From Hymenobacter sp. J193 (lineage in GTDB: Bacteria > Bacteroidota > Bacteroidia > Cytophagales > Hymenobacteraceae): DNA of 64,000 nucleotides. The first letter of the stretch is position 1. Every line of letters starts with the position of its first letter. The position numbers were made by a program, and so were the translations under genes. The notes under the pieces were generated by a model. That model did no database searches and was not told the DNA's origin. It saw only the letters and a list, made by a program, of their open reading frames with translations. This document shows, piece by piece, positions 9,465 to 19,628 of the stretch. The stretch lies in assembly GCF_024700075.1 (NCBI RefSeq), contig NZ_JAJONE010000006.1, positions 131,110 through 195,109 of the forward strand, given 5' to 3'.

Positions 9465-10394
9465 ATGCCCACAATTAAACGCACAGTTTACTTCTACGAT
9501 TTAGAGTTTCTCGACCGTAATGGTGATGCTATCAGCAATTGGCGGGAAATATTTCGATATGCCCGAGGTCTTGTTGGTCGCTCTCGTTGCCAGCAGCGTG
9601 TTGACCGATTAGCGTGCTTTCGCTTCCTGCAATTCAATCCGCAGAATGTAATTTCTGGTCATTTGGTTTTCATTCGTGAGAATGCACTTGCTCGAATCAC
9701 TGACCTGGATAATGATACAGACAGAGATTTGCTGATGGCAGCGAATGAAGGCTTAATAGAAACAACCCAGCTCGCCATTGCTTTTGGCCGGGGTAACCAT
9801 CCACCCCGATTAGCAATTGAGTATAACCATTTCGGTCCTAGGGTAGGCGATTTGGTTAAGATACTCAGGCATCATGCCCCAAATGCCGGTGTGGGTGATT
9901 TGGCTAAGATTGTAGCCTCTTTGGTAGTGCGAGATGGAAACCATGAAGCCATTCTCAACCAAATTGGGCGAGTCTCGTCGTTGAAAATGCGGGTGTATAG
10001 AGAGAATCTGAACCGAATCAATCAGTATGCTCCTACAGGTGTGGTTTCGGGTCTGAATGCTTCCAATGGTTTTGACCAAGCGGAATACATTGAAGTCAAA
10101 TACAAATTCAATTACAGCCAGCAAACAACTTTGCAGCAGGCCAGAGGTGCGGTTCTGGATTTAGTCCATGCTTTTCAAGATGCCCCGGAGCGCATGACAG
10201 ACTTTGATTTGTTGGAAGCCACAGCCGAAGACAGTGGCACGGGTGGAAGTATAAAGCCCTTCGATTTACTTTCTGCTGAGTTACGGCTCGATATACAAGC
10301 TGCCACTGTACCTGGATATAGCCGCGTCATTGATAGCACTGACGTGACAGCTCGCTTAGTGGACGCTGCTATTCAATATGCGACCAATGAGTAA
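9465..10394 (+). CDS. unknown 309-residue protein of the GHKL-nuclease operon
   Basis: No family is recognised. The protein is soluble, without signal peptide or membrane helix. It starts TIKRTVYFYDLEFLDRNG, a beta-strand-like pattern, and continues with mixed alpha/beta sequence. A charged region (ENALARITDLDNDTDRDLL) and a C-terminal acidic segment follow. It begins 77 bp after the ATPase-nuclease stop and its own stop overlaps the start of the membrane protein gene (ATGAGTAA), so the second and third genes are translationally coupled. It could be a sensor, adaptor or regulator of the first gene. This is inference from gene order only. Confidence 0.75.
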   Translation: MPTIKRTVYFYDLEFLDRNGDAISNWREIFRYARGLVGRSRCQQRVDRLACFRFLQFNPQNVISGHLVFIRENALARITDLDNDTDRDLLMAANEGLIETTQLAIAFGRGNHPPRLAIEYNHFGPRVGDLVKILRHHAPNAGVGDLAKIVASLVVRDGNHEAILNQIGRVSSLKMRVYRENLNRINQYAPTGVVSGLNASNGFDQAEYIEVKYKFNYSQQTTLQQARGAVLDLVHAFQDAPERMTDFDLLEATAEDSGTGGSIKPFDLLSAELRLDIQAATVPGYSRVIDSTDVTARLVDAAIQYATNE

Positions 10395-10986
10395 CTACGG
10401 CAAACCAACTCCGTTGCTCACGGTTTGGGCCGACCGCTATTTCCGTTTTCCCATGCGCCACGACTTAGTGATAGGCATAGTCGTGGCCATTGGGGGTTGG
10501 TTCATTCAAGACTACTTGCGCAAGCGTTCAGGGCTTGTTCTGACCAAAGATTCTCTGGCTTCGTTTGCCGACCAACTTTGCTCAGCAAGCATTTCTATGG
10601 CCGGTTTTGTCTTTACGGCTTTAGCACTACTCATCTCTGTTGGAGAAAACTATCGCGCTAAATTTCAGGAGTCACTTGCCCAAAAAAGTGCATCAACTGC
10701 CGAAAGCTCTAAAAACTACCATCCTGCAGATGGGTTCGAGGCTTTCTTTGTAACAGACCTGTACATCACAGTTGTGGGTGCCTTTTTGTGGGCCAGCATC
10801 GAGCTTTTCACGGCATTTTCCATGCTGGCTATTATTAAGTTCTTGTGGTCAGTGCTGCCTGATTGGCTTAGTAAAGCCTCTCTTATTTTAAGCTTCTTTC
10901 TGCTTATGGGGCCAATAATTCGTGCCGTTTATATGGTGAGTCGAGTTCTTACCATGCGTAAACCCATAAGCACAATGCAACGCTAG
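10387..10986 (+). CDS. four-helix membrane protein of the GHKL-nuclease operon
   Basis: 199 residues from ATG 10387, which overlaps the upstream stop by 8 bp. Hydrophobic segments lie at about 22-38 (LVIGIVVAIGGWFIQDYL), 65-85 (ISMAGFVFTALALLISVG), 125-150 (LYITVVGAFLWASIELFT) and 160-188 (SLILSFFLLMGPIIRAVYMV). A charged cytoplasmic-type loop with KSASTAESSK lies between the second and third. No family is recognised. A small multi-helix protein coupled to sensor/nuclease genes in a defence island could be a membrane-disrupting effector, or it may anchor the system. This is inference. Confidence 0.75.
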   Translation: MSNYGKPTPLLTVWADRYFRFPMRHDLVIGIVVAIGGWFIQDYLRKRSGLVLTKDSLASFADQLCSASISMAGFVFTALALLISVGENYRAKFQESLAQKSASTAESSKNYHPADGFEAFFVTDLYITVVGAFLWASIELFTAFSMLAIIKFLWSVLPDWLSKASLILSFFLLMGPIIRAVYMVSRVLTMRKPISTMQR

Positions 10987-11060
10987 GAATAGAGGTACCC
11001 AACAATCTGTAGTTGTTTTGTGGGAGCTGGGTTAACTTGTCGCGTTTCTTAATAAACAGG

Positions 11061-11107
11061 TAGGACCTTGGTTAAAAGCGTGGACTACGCTTTCAACCAA
11101 GGTCCTA
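11061..11107. repeat. 21-bp hairpin with element-end-like arms
   Basis: TAGGACCTTGGTTAAAAGCG and one more base pair with a near-perfect complement (one mismatch) across a 5-base loop. It lies between the convergent membrane-protein and hsdM genes, so it could be a bidirectional terminator. Its arm shares CCTTGGTTAAAAG and a following TGG with the terminal repeat of the element at 114-4825. It may therefore also be two fused element ends. Confidence 0.5.
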
Positions 11108-11241
11108 TTTGTTTGACAAAACGAAAGAACGAATCCCACGCATCCCGCGCAGCAAGTACAATCAAATACAGTTCAATGCTTTGGAGCGGTTACCGAAAAG
11201 CCAACGAGACGAAAAGCGTCTCGTTGTTCTTTCCTGCCTTC

Positions 11242-12864
11242 TTAAATAAGCGGCAACCCCAACTCTTGCAGAAACTGATTGTGCCGGTTGGCGGCATCCG
11301 CTGCCTTCTCTTCAATAGCTACCAGCGTATCATGCACAGCCTGCAGGTCAATCGTCTCGGCTGACGTGGCGGTGCTCACGTAGCGCGAGATATTCAGATT
11401 GTAGCCGTTTTGCTCAATCTCCGCCATGGGCACTGGGCGGGAATAACGGTCTTCTTTGGTACGGTCCCGGTAGGTGGCTACTATTTTGTCGATGTCGCCC
11501 TGGCGCAGAAAGTTCTGGCGCTTGCCTTTCTCGTACTGCTCGCTGGCATTGATAAATAGGACATCGTTGGGCTTCTTGCACTTTTTCAGCACCAGGATGC
11601 AGACCGGGATGCCAGTGGAGAAGAACAGGTTGGCTGGCAGGCCGATGACCGTATCGATGTGACCGTCCTTGAGCAGCTTGGTACGGATGCGCTCCTCGGC
11701 CCCACCCCGGAACAGCACGCCGTGGGGCAGGATGATGGCCATCGTCCCTTCCTGACTTAGGAAGTGGAAGCCGTGCAGTAAAAAGGCAAAGTCGGCAGCC
11801 GACTTGGGCGCGAGGCCGTAGCCCTTGAAGCGGAAATCCTCGCCCAGGGACTCGGCGGGCTCCCAGCGGTAGCTGAACGGCGGATTGGCCACGATGGCAT
11901 CGAACTCCATCTTTTTGGCGGGGTTCATCTCGTTCAGTACGTCCCAGTCGTTTTTGAGGGAGTCGCCGTGGTGAATTTCAAACTCGGTATCCTTCACGCC
12001 GTGGAGCAGCATGTTCATGCGCGCCAGGTTGTAGGTGGTAATGTTGAGTTCCTGACCGTAAATCTTGCCTATGCCGTGCGGGCCCATATGTTTCCGAACA
12101 TTCAGCAGCAACGAGCCCGACCCACAAGTGATGTCCAGAACTCTTTCCAGCTTGGCGCGCTTGCCAGCGGCGGGGTTCTGGCCGTCGAGTACTACGATGT
12201 CGGACAGGATGGTTGAAATAGGCTGGGGCGTGTAGAACTCGCCGGCCTTCTTACCCGAACCTGATGCAAACTGGCCGATGAGGTACTCGTAGGCGTCGCC
12301 CAGCGTGTCGGCGTCAGTCGAGAAGCCGCCGATGCCTTCGGCGATTTTCTGGATGATGTTGCAGAGCTTGGCGTTGCGCTCGGCGTAGGTGCGGCCCAGC
12401 TTTTCGGAGTTGAGGTTGATTTCCGAAAACAGGCCCTGGAAAGTGCTGTCGAAGGATTGGGTTTCGATGAACTTGAAGCCCTTTTCGAGGGTGTCGAGCA
12501 GGTCGGTGCTGTGGGTACGGGCTAGCTCGGCAATGTGGCTCCACAGGTGTTGCGGCTCTATCACGTAGTGCACGCGGCGGCGCATGAGCTGCTCAAACGC
12601 GGGCACGTCGGCGCGGTTCTCACCGTACCAGATTTCGAGCGGGGTGAAGGCGCCCAACGTTTTCAGGACATCCGCCGGGGTGTCCGGGTAATCGGTGCCC
12701 AGCTCCTTTTTCGCGGCGGTTTCGTAGTTATCGGAGAGGTAGCGCAGGAACAGGAACGACAGCATGTAGTCGCGGAAGTCGTCGGCGTTCATCGCGCCCC
12801 GCAACTGGTCGGCAATGTTCCAGAGGGTTTTGCCCAGCTGTTGTTGTTGGTTTTGGGTACTCAT
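11242..12864 (-). CDS. hsdM: type I restriction-modification methyltransferase subunit
   Basis: 540 residues. An N-terminal HsdM helical domain (KTLWNIADQLRGAMNADDFRDYML without interruption in the gene) is followed by an N6-adenine methyltransferase core: AdoMet motif I in DITCGSGSLLLNV and catalytic motif IV in FDAIVANPPFSYRW. It makes N6-methyladenine at the site chosen by HsdS and forms the M2S enzyme. It is the last gene of a minus-strand operon hsdR, DUF1016 nuclease, hsdS, PrrC-like ATPase, hsdM, and begins 2 bp after the ATPase stop. The gene is intact. Confidence 0.95.
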   Translation of the reverse strand: MSTQNQQQQLGKTLWNIADQLRGAMNADDFRDYMLSFLFLRYLSDNYETAAKKELGTDYPDTPADVLKTLGAFTPLEIWYGENRADVPAFEQLMRRRVHYVIEPQHLWSHIAELARTHSTDLLDTLEKGFKFIETQSFDSTFQGLFSEINLNSEKLGRTYAERNAKLCNIIQKIAEGIGGFSTDADTLGDAYEYLIGQFASGSGKKAGEFYTPQPISTILSDIVVLDGQNPAAGKRAKLERVLDITCGSGSLLLNVRKHMGPHGIGKIYGQELNITTYNLARMNMLLHGVKDTEFEIHHGDSLKNDWDVLNEMNPAKKMEFDAIVANPPFSYRWEPAESLGEDFRFKGYGLAPKSAADFAFLLHGFHFLSQEGTMAIILPHGVLFRGGAEERIRTKLLKDGHIDTVIGLPANLFFSTGIPVCILVLKKCKKPNDVLFINASEQYEKGKRQNFLRQGDIDKIVATYRDRTKEDRYSRPVPMAEIEQNGYNLNISRYVSTATSAETIDLQAVHDTLVAIEEKAADAANRHNQFLQELGLPLI

Positions 12865-12866
12865 GG

Positions 12867-13969
12867 TTAGGCAGTAACGGGGCTTACTTCCGGAAACAGG
12901 GCCGGATTGAAGCGGTAATTGGTCATGAAATCAGTGAGGATGCGCCGGAAATATTCTTTGTTTTCCGGCAGCATTTCCCGGGGCTCAAACAGCGAATAAT
13001 TGCCGTGGCTGAGAATGTTGATGATGCGGGCGTGGACGTTGCCGTCCACGTCGTCGGGGGCTTGCCGGATGCAGGCCGAAAAATTGCCGAACCCGTGGAA
13101 GCTAGCCGTTTTTCTAGCACGCCGCGCAAGATGTTGAAGTGGTAGGTGTACAGCTTGCCGTCGGGTGCGGTGGCGGCCTGGTACAGGTCGCGGATAAGCG
13201 AAACGTGGTGGAAGAATGGCGTATCGGTGGTGTCCTGCACCGCGTAGGTGCCATCGGCGGTGTTCTTGCTCAGGAAATACTTCACGGCGTTGCCCAGCTC
13301 GTTGTGCATCACATTGAAGAAAAGCGAGTGGTGCGAGGATATAACCGTTTTGATGGTATTGCCCGGCCGTTTGAGCAGTTGGGCCAGGTGGCTGGCCACG
13401 GCAATGGCATTGTTGTCGTCGAGCGAAGAAATCGGGTCGTCGATGTAGAGGTACTTCACCCAGCTGTAGGCGCTGCCCTCTTCCGCATCCACGGCCAGCT
13501 GGGCCACGGCTAGAAAAAAGCACCAGACGAAGATGTTTTCTTCGCCCCGGCTCACTTTGATGAAGTCGGCGCGCTCCGTGGCGTCCGCTACCCGAATGTC
13601 GCGGTGAAACTGGACGAAGCCCGCCTCGTAGTCGATGGTGAAGTCGAAATCGGCGTAGCGCTGCAGGAGCGGGCGGATGCGGTTGTCCATCTCCAGCTCC
13701 CGCAGCCCGTTAAAAAAGCGCGACTCTGTGTTTAGGAGCAGGCGGCGCTCGGTGTCGTTCTCCAAATCGTTGTGCCAGGAAAACAGGTCTTCCGTAAACG
13801 CATTGAAGTAGAGGGTATCGGCCGCGTCGGCGGTTTTGCCCGCGTCTTTGAACGCCACCGATAGGCGCGTTTTGCCCGTGCCGTTGTAGGCGTAGAGCAG
13901 GATGTACTTCTTATTTGCCAGCGTGGCCCGGAAATGCGTGGCCAGCTCGGCTAAGGTGGGAAATGTCAT
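12867..13969 (-). CDS. PrrC/RloC-like ABC-type ATPase with HEPN-like anticodon nuclease region (frameshift)
   Basis: About 367 residues. Walker A is in YAYNGTGKTRLS, an ABC-type signature in KVSRGEENIFVW, and Walker B plus D-loop in YLYIDDPISSLDDNN, with a switch His in SSHHSLFF. The C-terminal part has R-x3-E (LRGVLEK) and, 36 residues after the Glu, a His in ARIINILSHGNYS. This also forms an R-x6-H HEPN-like motif. PrrC and RloC use such residues to cut tRNA anticodons when a type I enzyme is inhibited. A one-base deletion in the A-run (13109-13113) breaks the frame just at the R-x3-E motif. Start overlaps the hsdS stop (ATGA). Confidence 0.7.
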
Positions 13970-15215
13970 ACGGCGGCCTCAAGTAGCGCTGGAAACAGCC
14001 TCTGCATCAACCCTTTCTTATGAAGTTTGAGGGCTTCTATCTTTTGGCTTTGCGCCGTGATACTGTCATCGAGAGCGGAAAGGCACTCGGCAATTTTCTT
14101 TTGTTCCTCTAGTTCGGGAACATAAAATATGTATTTAAGTAGCTGGTTTCCATTTATGGAATTAATTGTTGCTCCTAAATCTTCAGAAACCTGCTTGTTG
14201 TATGAATCACTCTGAAGAAGTTGGAAAACGAAAGCTGGATTAGGTGACCTAAAAACAGTCATGAATGCGCCATGAGTACATAGCGGCATTCCGTCAGGAA
14301 TAAGGGCATTTTTACCAATCAACGCTTTGGAGCCGTTTCGAACGCAAATCAGAATATCGTTTGGTTTTGACAGGTTTGCTCCCTTAACCGTTGGTGTAAC
14401 ATACACACAATCGTCAAGAGCAATTTTGCCGTTTTGAACGTTACTTGACCTCAACACAAGCAAACCATTTTCCCTAACATCTTTGGGACTATATGTTAGG
14501 CCAGAAACAAGGTTACCAAGTTGCCCGAACTTCTTCTCTTCCCACTCCCCCGCATCCTGAAACTCTGAAAACCTTAGCTTGGGCACCGTTTCTCCTTCGG
14601 CGGGAAAGAGTGCCTGCATTAGCCCCCTCTTGTGTGCTTGGAGCGCTGCCAGCTTAGCATTTTGCGCGGTGATGAGGTCGTCGAGGGAAGAAAAAGTAGC
14701 GGCTATCTTCTGTTGTTCTTTTACACTTGGTAGCCAGATAGCAGAACTGAGAAAGCCTTCCTTTGAAATTCGTTTCAGAGTCGTGCTAGTGCCAGTCCTT
14801 TCTAATGCAAGCGTTTTATAACTGGCGAGCATCCAGTTAAGAAAGAAGCCTGCGCTTTCTTGATTTTTAAAAGTCAGTGCAGGAATATCAGCCGAAGAAA
14901 CAAATCCATTCAGTTTCTCTGGCACCAATCCGAAGGCACCATTCAACAAATCAATTTTAGAAAAAATAAATTGGCCCGTCTCGCGCTTGAAATAATTTGT
15001 GCCGCCAGTTAGCGCTGCGGCCCTATCATTTTCACAACGCCTAGGCCATGCAGTCGAACAGTGATAATTCTTTCATTGTCGAACAAACCACCTTTTTCTG
15101 CTTTATTCCCTGAGTCAAATAGGTCTTTTATTTGCTTCTCTTCCCACTCTCCTGCCTCCCGGAACTCCGGAAAGCGCAGTTTCGGCACCGCCGTATTTGT
15201 TGTCTCGTTACTCAT
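13966..15215 (-). CDS. hsdS: type I restriction specificity subunit (one frameshift)
   Basis: About 416 residues in the usual two-fold architecture. Two target-recognition domains each start with a PKLRF..F..AGEWEEK pattern (residue 10 and again mid-protein) and each is followed by a conserved helical spacer (EQQKIAATFSSLDDLITAQN and EQKKIAECLSALDDSITAQS, each with a following HK.GLMQ.LFP). It sets the DNA site recognised by the complex. The frame breaks near 15010-15014. One added base links MIGPQR to LTGGTNYFKRETG. Without it, the first 68 residues are separate. It lies between the DUF1016 gene (23 bp upstream) and the ATPase gene. Confidence 0.88.
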
Positions 15216-15238
15216 AGGTTGTCGTTATCGGCCGGCAG

Positions 15239-16226
15239 TTAGCGGGTTAGAATTTCGTGCAGGCGGGCTTGCAACAGCTTTTTATCGGGCAGCTGCAAGG
15301 TGTATTGGGCAATGAGGGCGGGCGAAAGGTTGCGTGAAAGAGCGTACTCCACCAGCTCCTCGTCCTGGTCGCGGCACAGCAGCACCCCGATGCTGGGGTT
15401 CTCGTGGGGCTTTCTCACGTCGCGGTCAAGGGCTTCGAGGTAAAAGCCCAGCTGGCCCAGGTGTTCGGGCATAAACCGGCCAATCTTCAGCTCAAAAGCC
15501 ACCAGTGCCGCTAGGCCCGGTGGAAGAACAGCAGGTCGATGTAAAAATCCTGGTTGCCTACCTGCAGCCGGTATTCCTCGCCCACAAAGATAAAGTCGCT
15601 GCCCAGCTCTAGGATAAAAGCTTTCATGTGCCGGAGCAGCGCTTTTTGCAGGTCGGCCTCGCTGTGCGCTTCGGGCAAGCCCAGAAACTCCAGCACGTAG
15701 CTGTCTTTAAACGCCTGGCCAGCAGTGGGGTGTAATTCTCTCAACACCGTTGAGAGTTTTGCCTCCCTAGCCGGCTGCGCTCAAACAAGCTCGCCGAAAT
15801 CTGGCGGTCAAGCTCCCGGAAGCCGTATTTTTTCTCCCGGGCCAGGTGCAGGTAGAACGCTCGCTCGTCCGGGGTCTTGCACCGCGAAAAAATGGCCAGA
15901 TTGTGCGACCAAGGCAGCTCCCGCACCAGCCGAACGAGGGCAGTGTCGGCCGCGTAGGTTTCGTAGAACTGCTTCATGCGCCACAGGTTTTTGTCGCTGA
16001 AGCCCTTTAGCTCCGGCGCGTGCCGGGCAATGTGGCGGGCCAGCTCAGCCACCACACCCTTGCCCCACGCCTCGCGCTGCACCTTCTGGCTGATAACCTG
16101 GCCTACCGACCAGTATAAGTCAATCAGCGCGGTATTCGCCTGCGCGAAGACGGCCTGCCGCGTCTGCCGGATGCGGCCCAGTAGCTCCTCAAACGCCGGC
16201 TGGTTATCGGTCGTCAGCTTACTCAT
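15239..16226 (-). CDS. DUF1016 (YhcG-type) PD-(D/E)XK nuclease (two frameshifts)
   Basis: About 330 residues after correction. The N-terminal DUF1016_N region reads IRQTRQAVFAQANTALIDLY with a helical continuation. The C-terminal nuclease shows DFYIDLLFFHR and FELKIGRFMPEHLGQLGFYL, the D...E-x-K core of PD-(D/E)XK enzymes. The frame is broken at about 15514-15518 and 15765-15767; one added base at each place gives one protein. Such genes often sit inside type I restriction loci, as here between hsdR (8-bp ATGAGTAA overlap) and hsdS. The exact role, possibly an extra nuclease in phage defence, is not settled for this family. Confidence 0.85.
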
Positions 16227-19181
16227 ATACTGCCAGCCCGGAAATTTCGCGGCCCTGAGCCAGTTTCTTCAACAGGGGAATGAGTTCGGTCATCAGCTCG
16301 CCTTCCTTGGCGGCGCGGGTTTTCCAGCCCAGGCCCAGCGGGGCCAGCAGGTCGCCCAGCGCCTCGCCATCGAAAATCATGCGCCGCAGAATGCCGTCCA
16401 CGAAAGCCGTGAGGGCCTCCGGTGCCAGCCCGTGGCGGGCGGCAATAGTGGCCTGCTCAGCGGCGGTTTTCTGCTGCTTGAAGGCCTGGAAGCCCTCGCG
16501 GATTTCGGCCTCGCTGAAACCGCGGTTGGTGGGCAGGCCGGCAAAGTAGTCGGTCAGGTCGTCGGCCTCGTCCATGAGGTTGGCGCTGGAGCCCAGCAGG
16601 GCAATAATCTGCTCGCGGGTGAGCTTCTGCTTCTGCGGAGCCTGCCCGGTGCTGGCCGCCATCAGGCCCATGATGTAATCGTAGTCAATCACAGCCGAAG
16701 CGAAGAGCACGAACTCAAAGTCGAGCTGGTCCACCGCCGGATTGTCGGTGCCGCCTTTGCCCTGCTGGTCGCGCAGGCGCTTGGCCGTTTCCAGATATTG
16801 GCTGCGAAAGGCGCGCAGGTCGTCGGTGGGCAGCAGGGTTTCGAGCTGCTGCTGCTCGGGCGCGCCCAGGTCGGTGTACTGGTCGAGCTGGGTGCGCAAC
16901 CGCTGCACTTCCTTGAACTTCTCCACGAACTGGCCCCGGGCGGCGTCGCCCTTCAGGTTGGCTACGTCCTGGGGGGCAGCGGTGAGGCCCTGGGCCTGCA
17001 TAAAGGTTTCCAACTGCTGCACGGCGGCCTCGTAGCGTTTCAGCACCACGGGCGCGGGGTCCACCAGCCAGATTTCCTTAGCGCGGCTCTTATCCACGCC
17101 GGAAAACAGAGCAATGGCCGCGTCAACGGCCGGCTGCTGCTGCCGGAAGTCGAGCACGTTTCCGTAGGGCTTGGTATCGTTGAGCACGCGGTTGGTGCGC
17201 GAAAACGCCTGAATCAGGCCGTGGTGCCGCAGATTCTTATCCACGTACAGCGTGTTGAGGTACTTCGAGTCGAAGCCGGTGAGCAGCATATCCACCACAA
17301 TGGTGAGGTCGATGCGTTTCGGGCGCGGGTAGTCGGCCACCGGCCACTTCTGGTCTTTGATGCGCTGCTGCACATCCTGGTAGTACCTATCGAACTCGCC
17401 GATGGTGTGGCTGGTGCTGTACTGGGCGTTATAGTCGGCAATAATGGTTTTGAGGGCCGCCTTCTTGCCTTCGGGGTCTTCCTGGTTGTCTTGCTTTTCC
17501 TGTTGCAGGTCTTCCTGCAGCTGCCGCACGTCGGGGTTGCCCTCGGCGGGGGCGAAAACACGCAGGCCACGTTCAGGGGCAGGAAATCGGGGTCGGCTTC
17601 CAGCCGGCGCTGCTGCGCTTCCCGGAAGAGGCGGTAGTAAGCAATGGCGTCGTTGATGCTCTGCGTAGCCAGCACCGCATTGAAGCGGCGGTGGTGGGTG
17701 GCGGCATCGTGCTTGTGCAAAATGGCTTCTACCACGGCCGCCTGCGCGGGGGCCGCTCCGGACCGGGCCGGCGTCTTGCCATCGGGCTTGAAGTAGTCGA
17801 CGTGAAAGCGCAGCACGTTCTTGTCTTCAATGGCGTGGGTGATGGTGTAGGCGTGCAGGCGCTTCTGGAAAATGTCTTCCGTGGTCTTGAAAGACCCTTC
17901 CTGCCCGTCTACCTGAGTGTAGGTGGCGTTTTCCTCGAAAATGGGCGTGCCCGTGAAGCCAAAAAGCTGGGCCTTCGGGAAAAACTCCTTGATGGCCTGG
18001 TGGTTTTCGCCGAACTGCGAGCGGTGGCACTCATCGAAGATGAAGACCACGCGCTTATCGCGCAGCGGTTGCAACTGCCCCTTGTAGTCCTGGCGGTGGC
18101 TGGGGTCGAGGGCAATACCGAGCTTCTGGATAGTGGTCACGATGACCTTGTCGGCGTAGTCGGGAGAGAGCAGCCGGCGAACCAGGGCCCCGGTGTTGGT
18201 ATTCTCCTCCACGCAGCCTTCCTGAAACCGGTTGAACTCCTCACGGGTCTGACGGTCCAGGTCTTTACGGTCCACCACAAAGAGGCATTTCTCGATGTCG
18301 GGGTTGTCCTTGAGCAGCGTCGAGGCCTTGAAGGACGTGAGCGTCTTGCCGCTGCCGGTGGTGTGCCAGATGTAGCCGTTGCCCCGGTTCTGGTGAATGC
18401 AGTCGACAATAGCCTTCACCGCGTAAATCTGGTAGGGGCGCATCACCAGTAGCCGCTGCTCGCTTTCCACCAGCACCATGTAGCGGCTGATGGTTTCGGC
18501 CAGCGTACACTTGGCCAGAAAAGTAGAGGCGAAGTCATGCAGGCCGCTGATGTTCCGATTGTCGATGTCCGCGTACTGGTACACGGGCAGGAACTGCTCG
18601 TCGGCCGAAAAGCTGAAGTGCTGGGCGCGGTTGTTGGCGAAATAGAAGGTAGTGGACCGGTTGGAGACGATGAACAGCTGAATGAAGCACAGCAGCGTAT
18701 TGGTGTAGCCGTTGCCGGGGTCGGCCTTGTAGTCCACAATTTGCTGCATGGCGCGGCGCGGCGTCACTTCCAGCGTCTTCAGTTCCAGCTGCACCATCGG
18801 CAGGCCGTTGATGAGCAGGATGACATCGTAGCGGTGGTGGCTGCTGGCGGTGCTGATGCGTAGCTGGTTCACCACCTCAAAATCGTTCTTGCACCACTCC
18901 TTGATGTTGACGAGGGTATAATTCAGCGGCGTCCCGTCTTCCCGGATAAAGGTGTTCTTGCCCCGCAGCGTTTTGGAGGCCAGGAACACGTCGGGATTCA
19001 CAATTTCATCCCGTAGGCGGCTGAACTCTGCATCAGAGAGCTGCACACAGTTCAGGGCCTCAAACTTTTGGCGAAAGTTGGCTTCCAACGCATCTTTGGT
19101 GCGGATATCGGGCCGGTGAATGTATTTCAGCCGGGTTAGCTCCCCGATAAAGCCGTATTCTATCTGCGCTTCGTTGACCAT
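16219..19181 (-). CDS. hsdR: type I restriction endonuclease subunit (one frameshift)
   Basis: About 987 residues, normal for EcoR124-type HsdR. The N-terminal nuclease has YDVILLINGLPMVQLELK (D...E-x-K). The SF2 motor follows with Walker A in WHTTGSGKTLTSF, a DECH Walker B in FIFDECHRSQFG and FGFTGTP. The C-terminal helical domain includes TGFDSKYLNTLYVDK and AFSRTNRVL. It translocates and cuts unmethylated DNA. I chose ATG 19181 (MVNEAQIEYGF, the usual family start); GTG 19214 is possible. The frame breaks in a C-run at 17548-17552 and one added C restores it. Confidence 0.9.
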
Positions 19182-19214
19182 GGAGTATAGTTGCTGTTTG
19201 CCGGGGCTTGACAC

Positions 19215-19492
19215 CGGCTTTTTTATCCGTAAAACTACCTAGCTGAAATTGGACTCGGAAGTGCCCCTCAGAACTGATTTCCCGCTTCCGCAGCCTAATG
19301 GCGCAATATCGTCAGAATAGCCGATGCGGCTGGGCCCTTTCAGTAGCACGAAGCATTGAGGTTGTCTTTTCTTTCAAAAAGCCGAATCTTTGCCTTGCCA
19401 AAAAAGTATCCGCCACATCGGCTTTGCCGGTGCTGTTTGGTTGGTACCGTATAATTCCTCGGTCATATGCTTCAACTTGCTGTTTGACCGGA
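19215..19492. other. non-coding stretch upstream of hsdR
   Basis: No gene is supported. It should contain the hsdR operon promoter on the minus strand. A terminator follows at 19493, so a short plus-strand RNA ending there is possible. A weak AATCTTTG box (about 19385) precedes it. Confidence 0.3.
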
Positions 19493-19521
19493 AGCCCACC
19501 CTGTTGAGGGTGGGCTTTTTT
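19493..19521 (+). terminator. intrinsic terminator
   Basis: AGCCCACCC, loop TGTTGA, GGGTGGGCT and a run of six T. A strong plus-strand Rho-independent terminator. No plus-strand protein gene ends just upstream, so it may end a small RNA that starts around 19390-19400. Confidence 0.75.
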
Positions 19522-19592
19522 GCTTGGTGCTCTACTCCAAGATGTTCCGGCACTCAAGAAACAACTGCAAAATCCGCTTTATTCCCCCCTGC

Positions 19593-19600
19593 TATCTTTG
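19593..19600 (+). promoter_or_regulatory. TAnnTTTG -7 box
   Basis: TATCTTTG exactly fits the Bacteroidota -7 consensus TAnnTTTG. It lies 29 bp before the ATG of the gene at 19629, giving a short leader, and supports that start over longer readings. Confidence 0.6.
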
Positions 19601-19628
19601 CCATCATGTTAGCACTGCCCCGGACTAT

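Noticed and set aside
15976..17637. Long open frame on the plus strand opposite hsdR
   Set aside because: It is the antisense shadow of hsdR and the DUF1016 gene, which have clear motifs on the minus strand.
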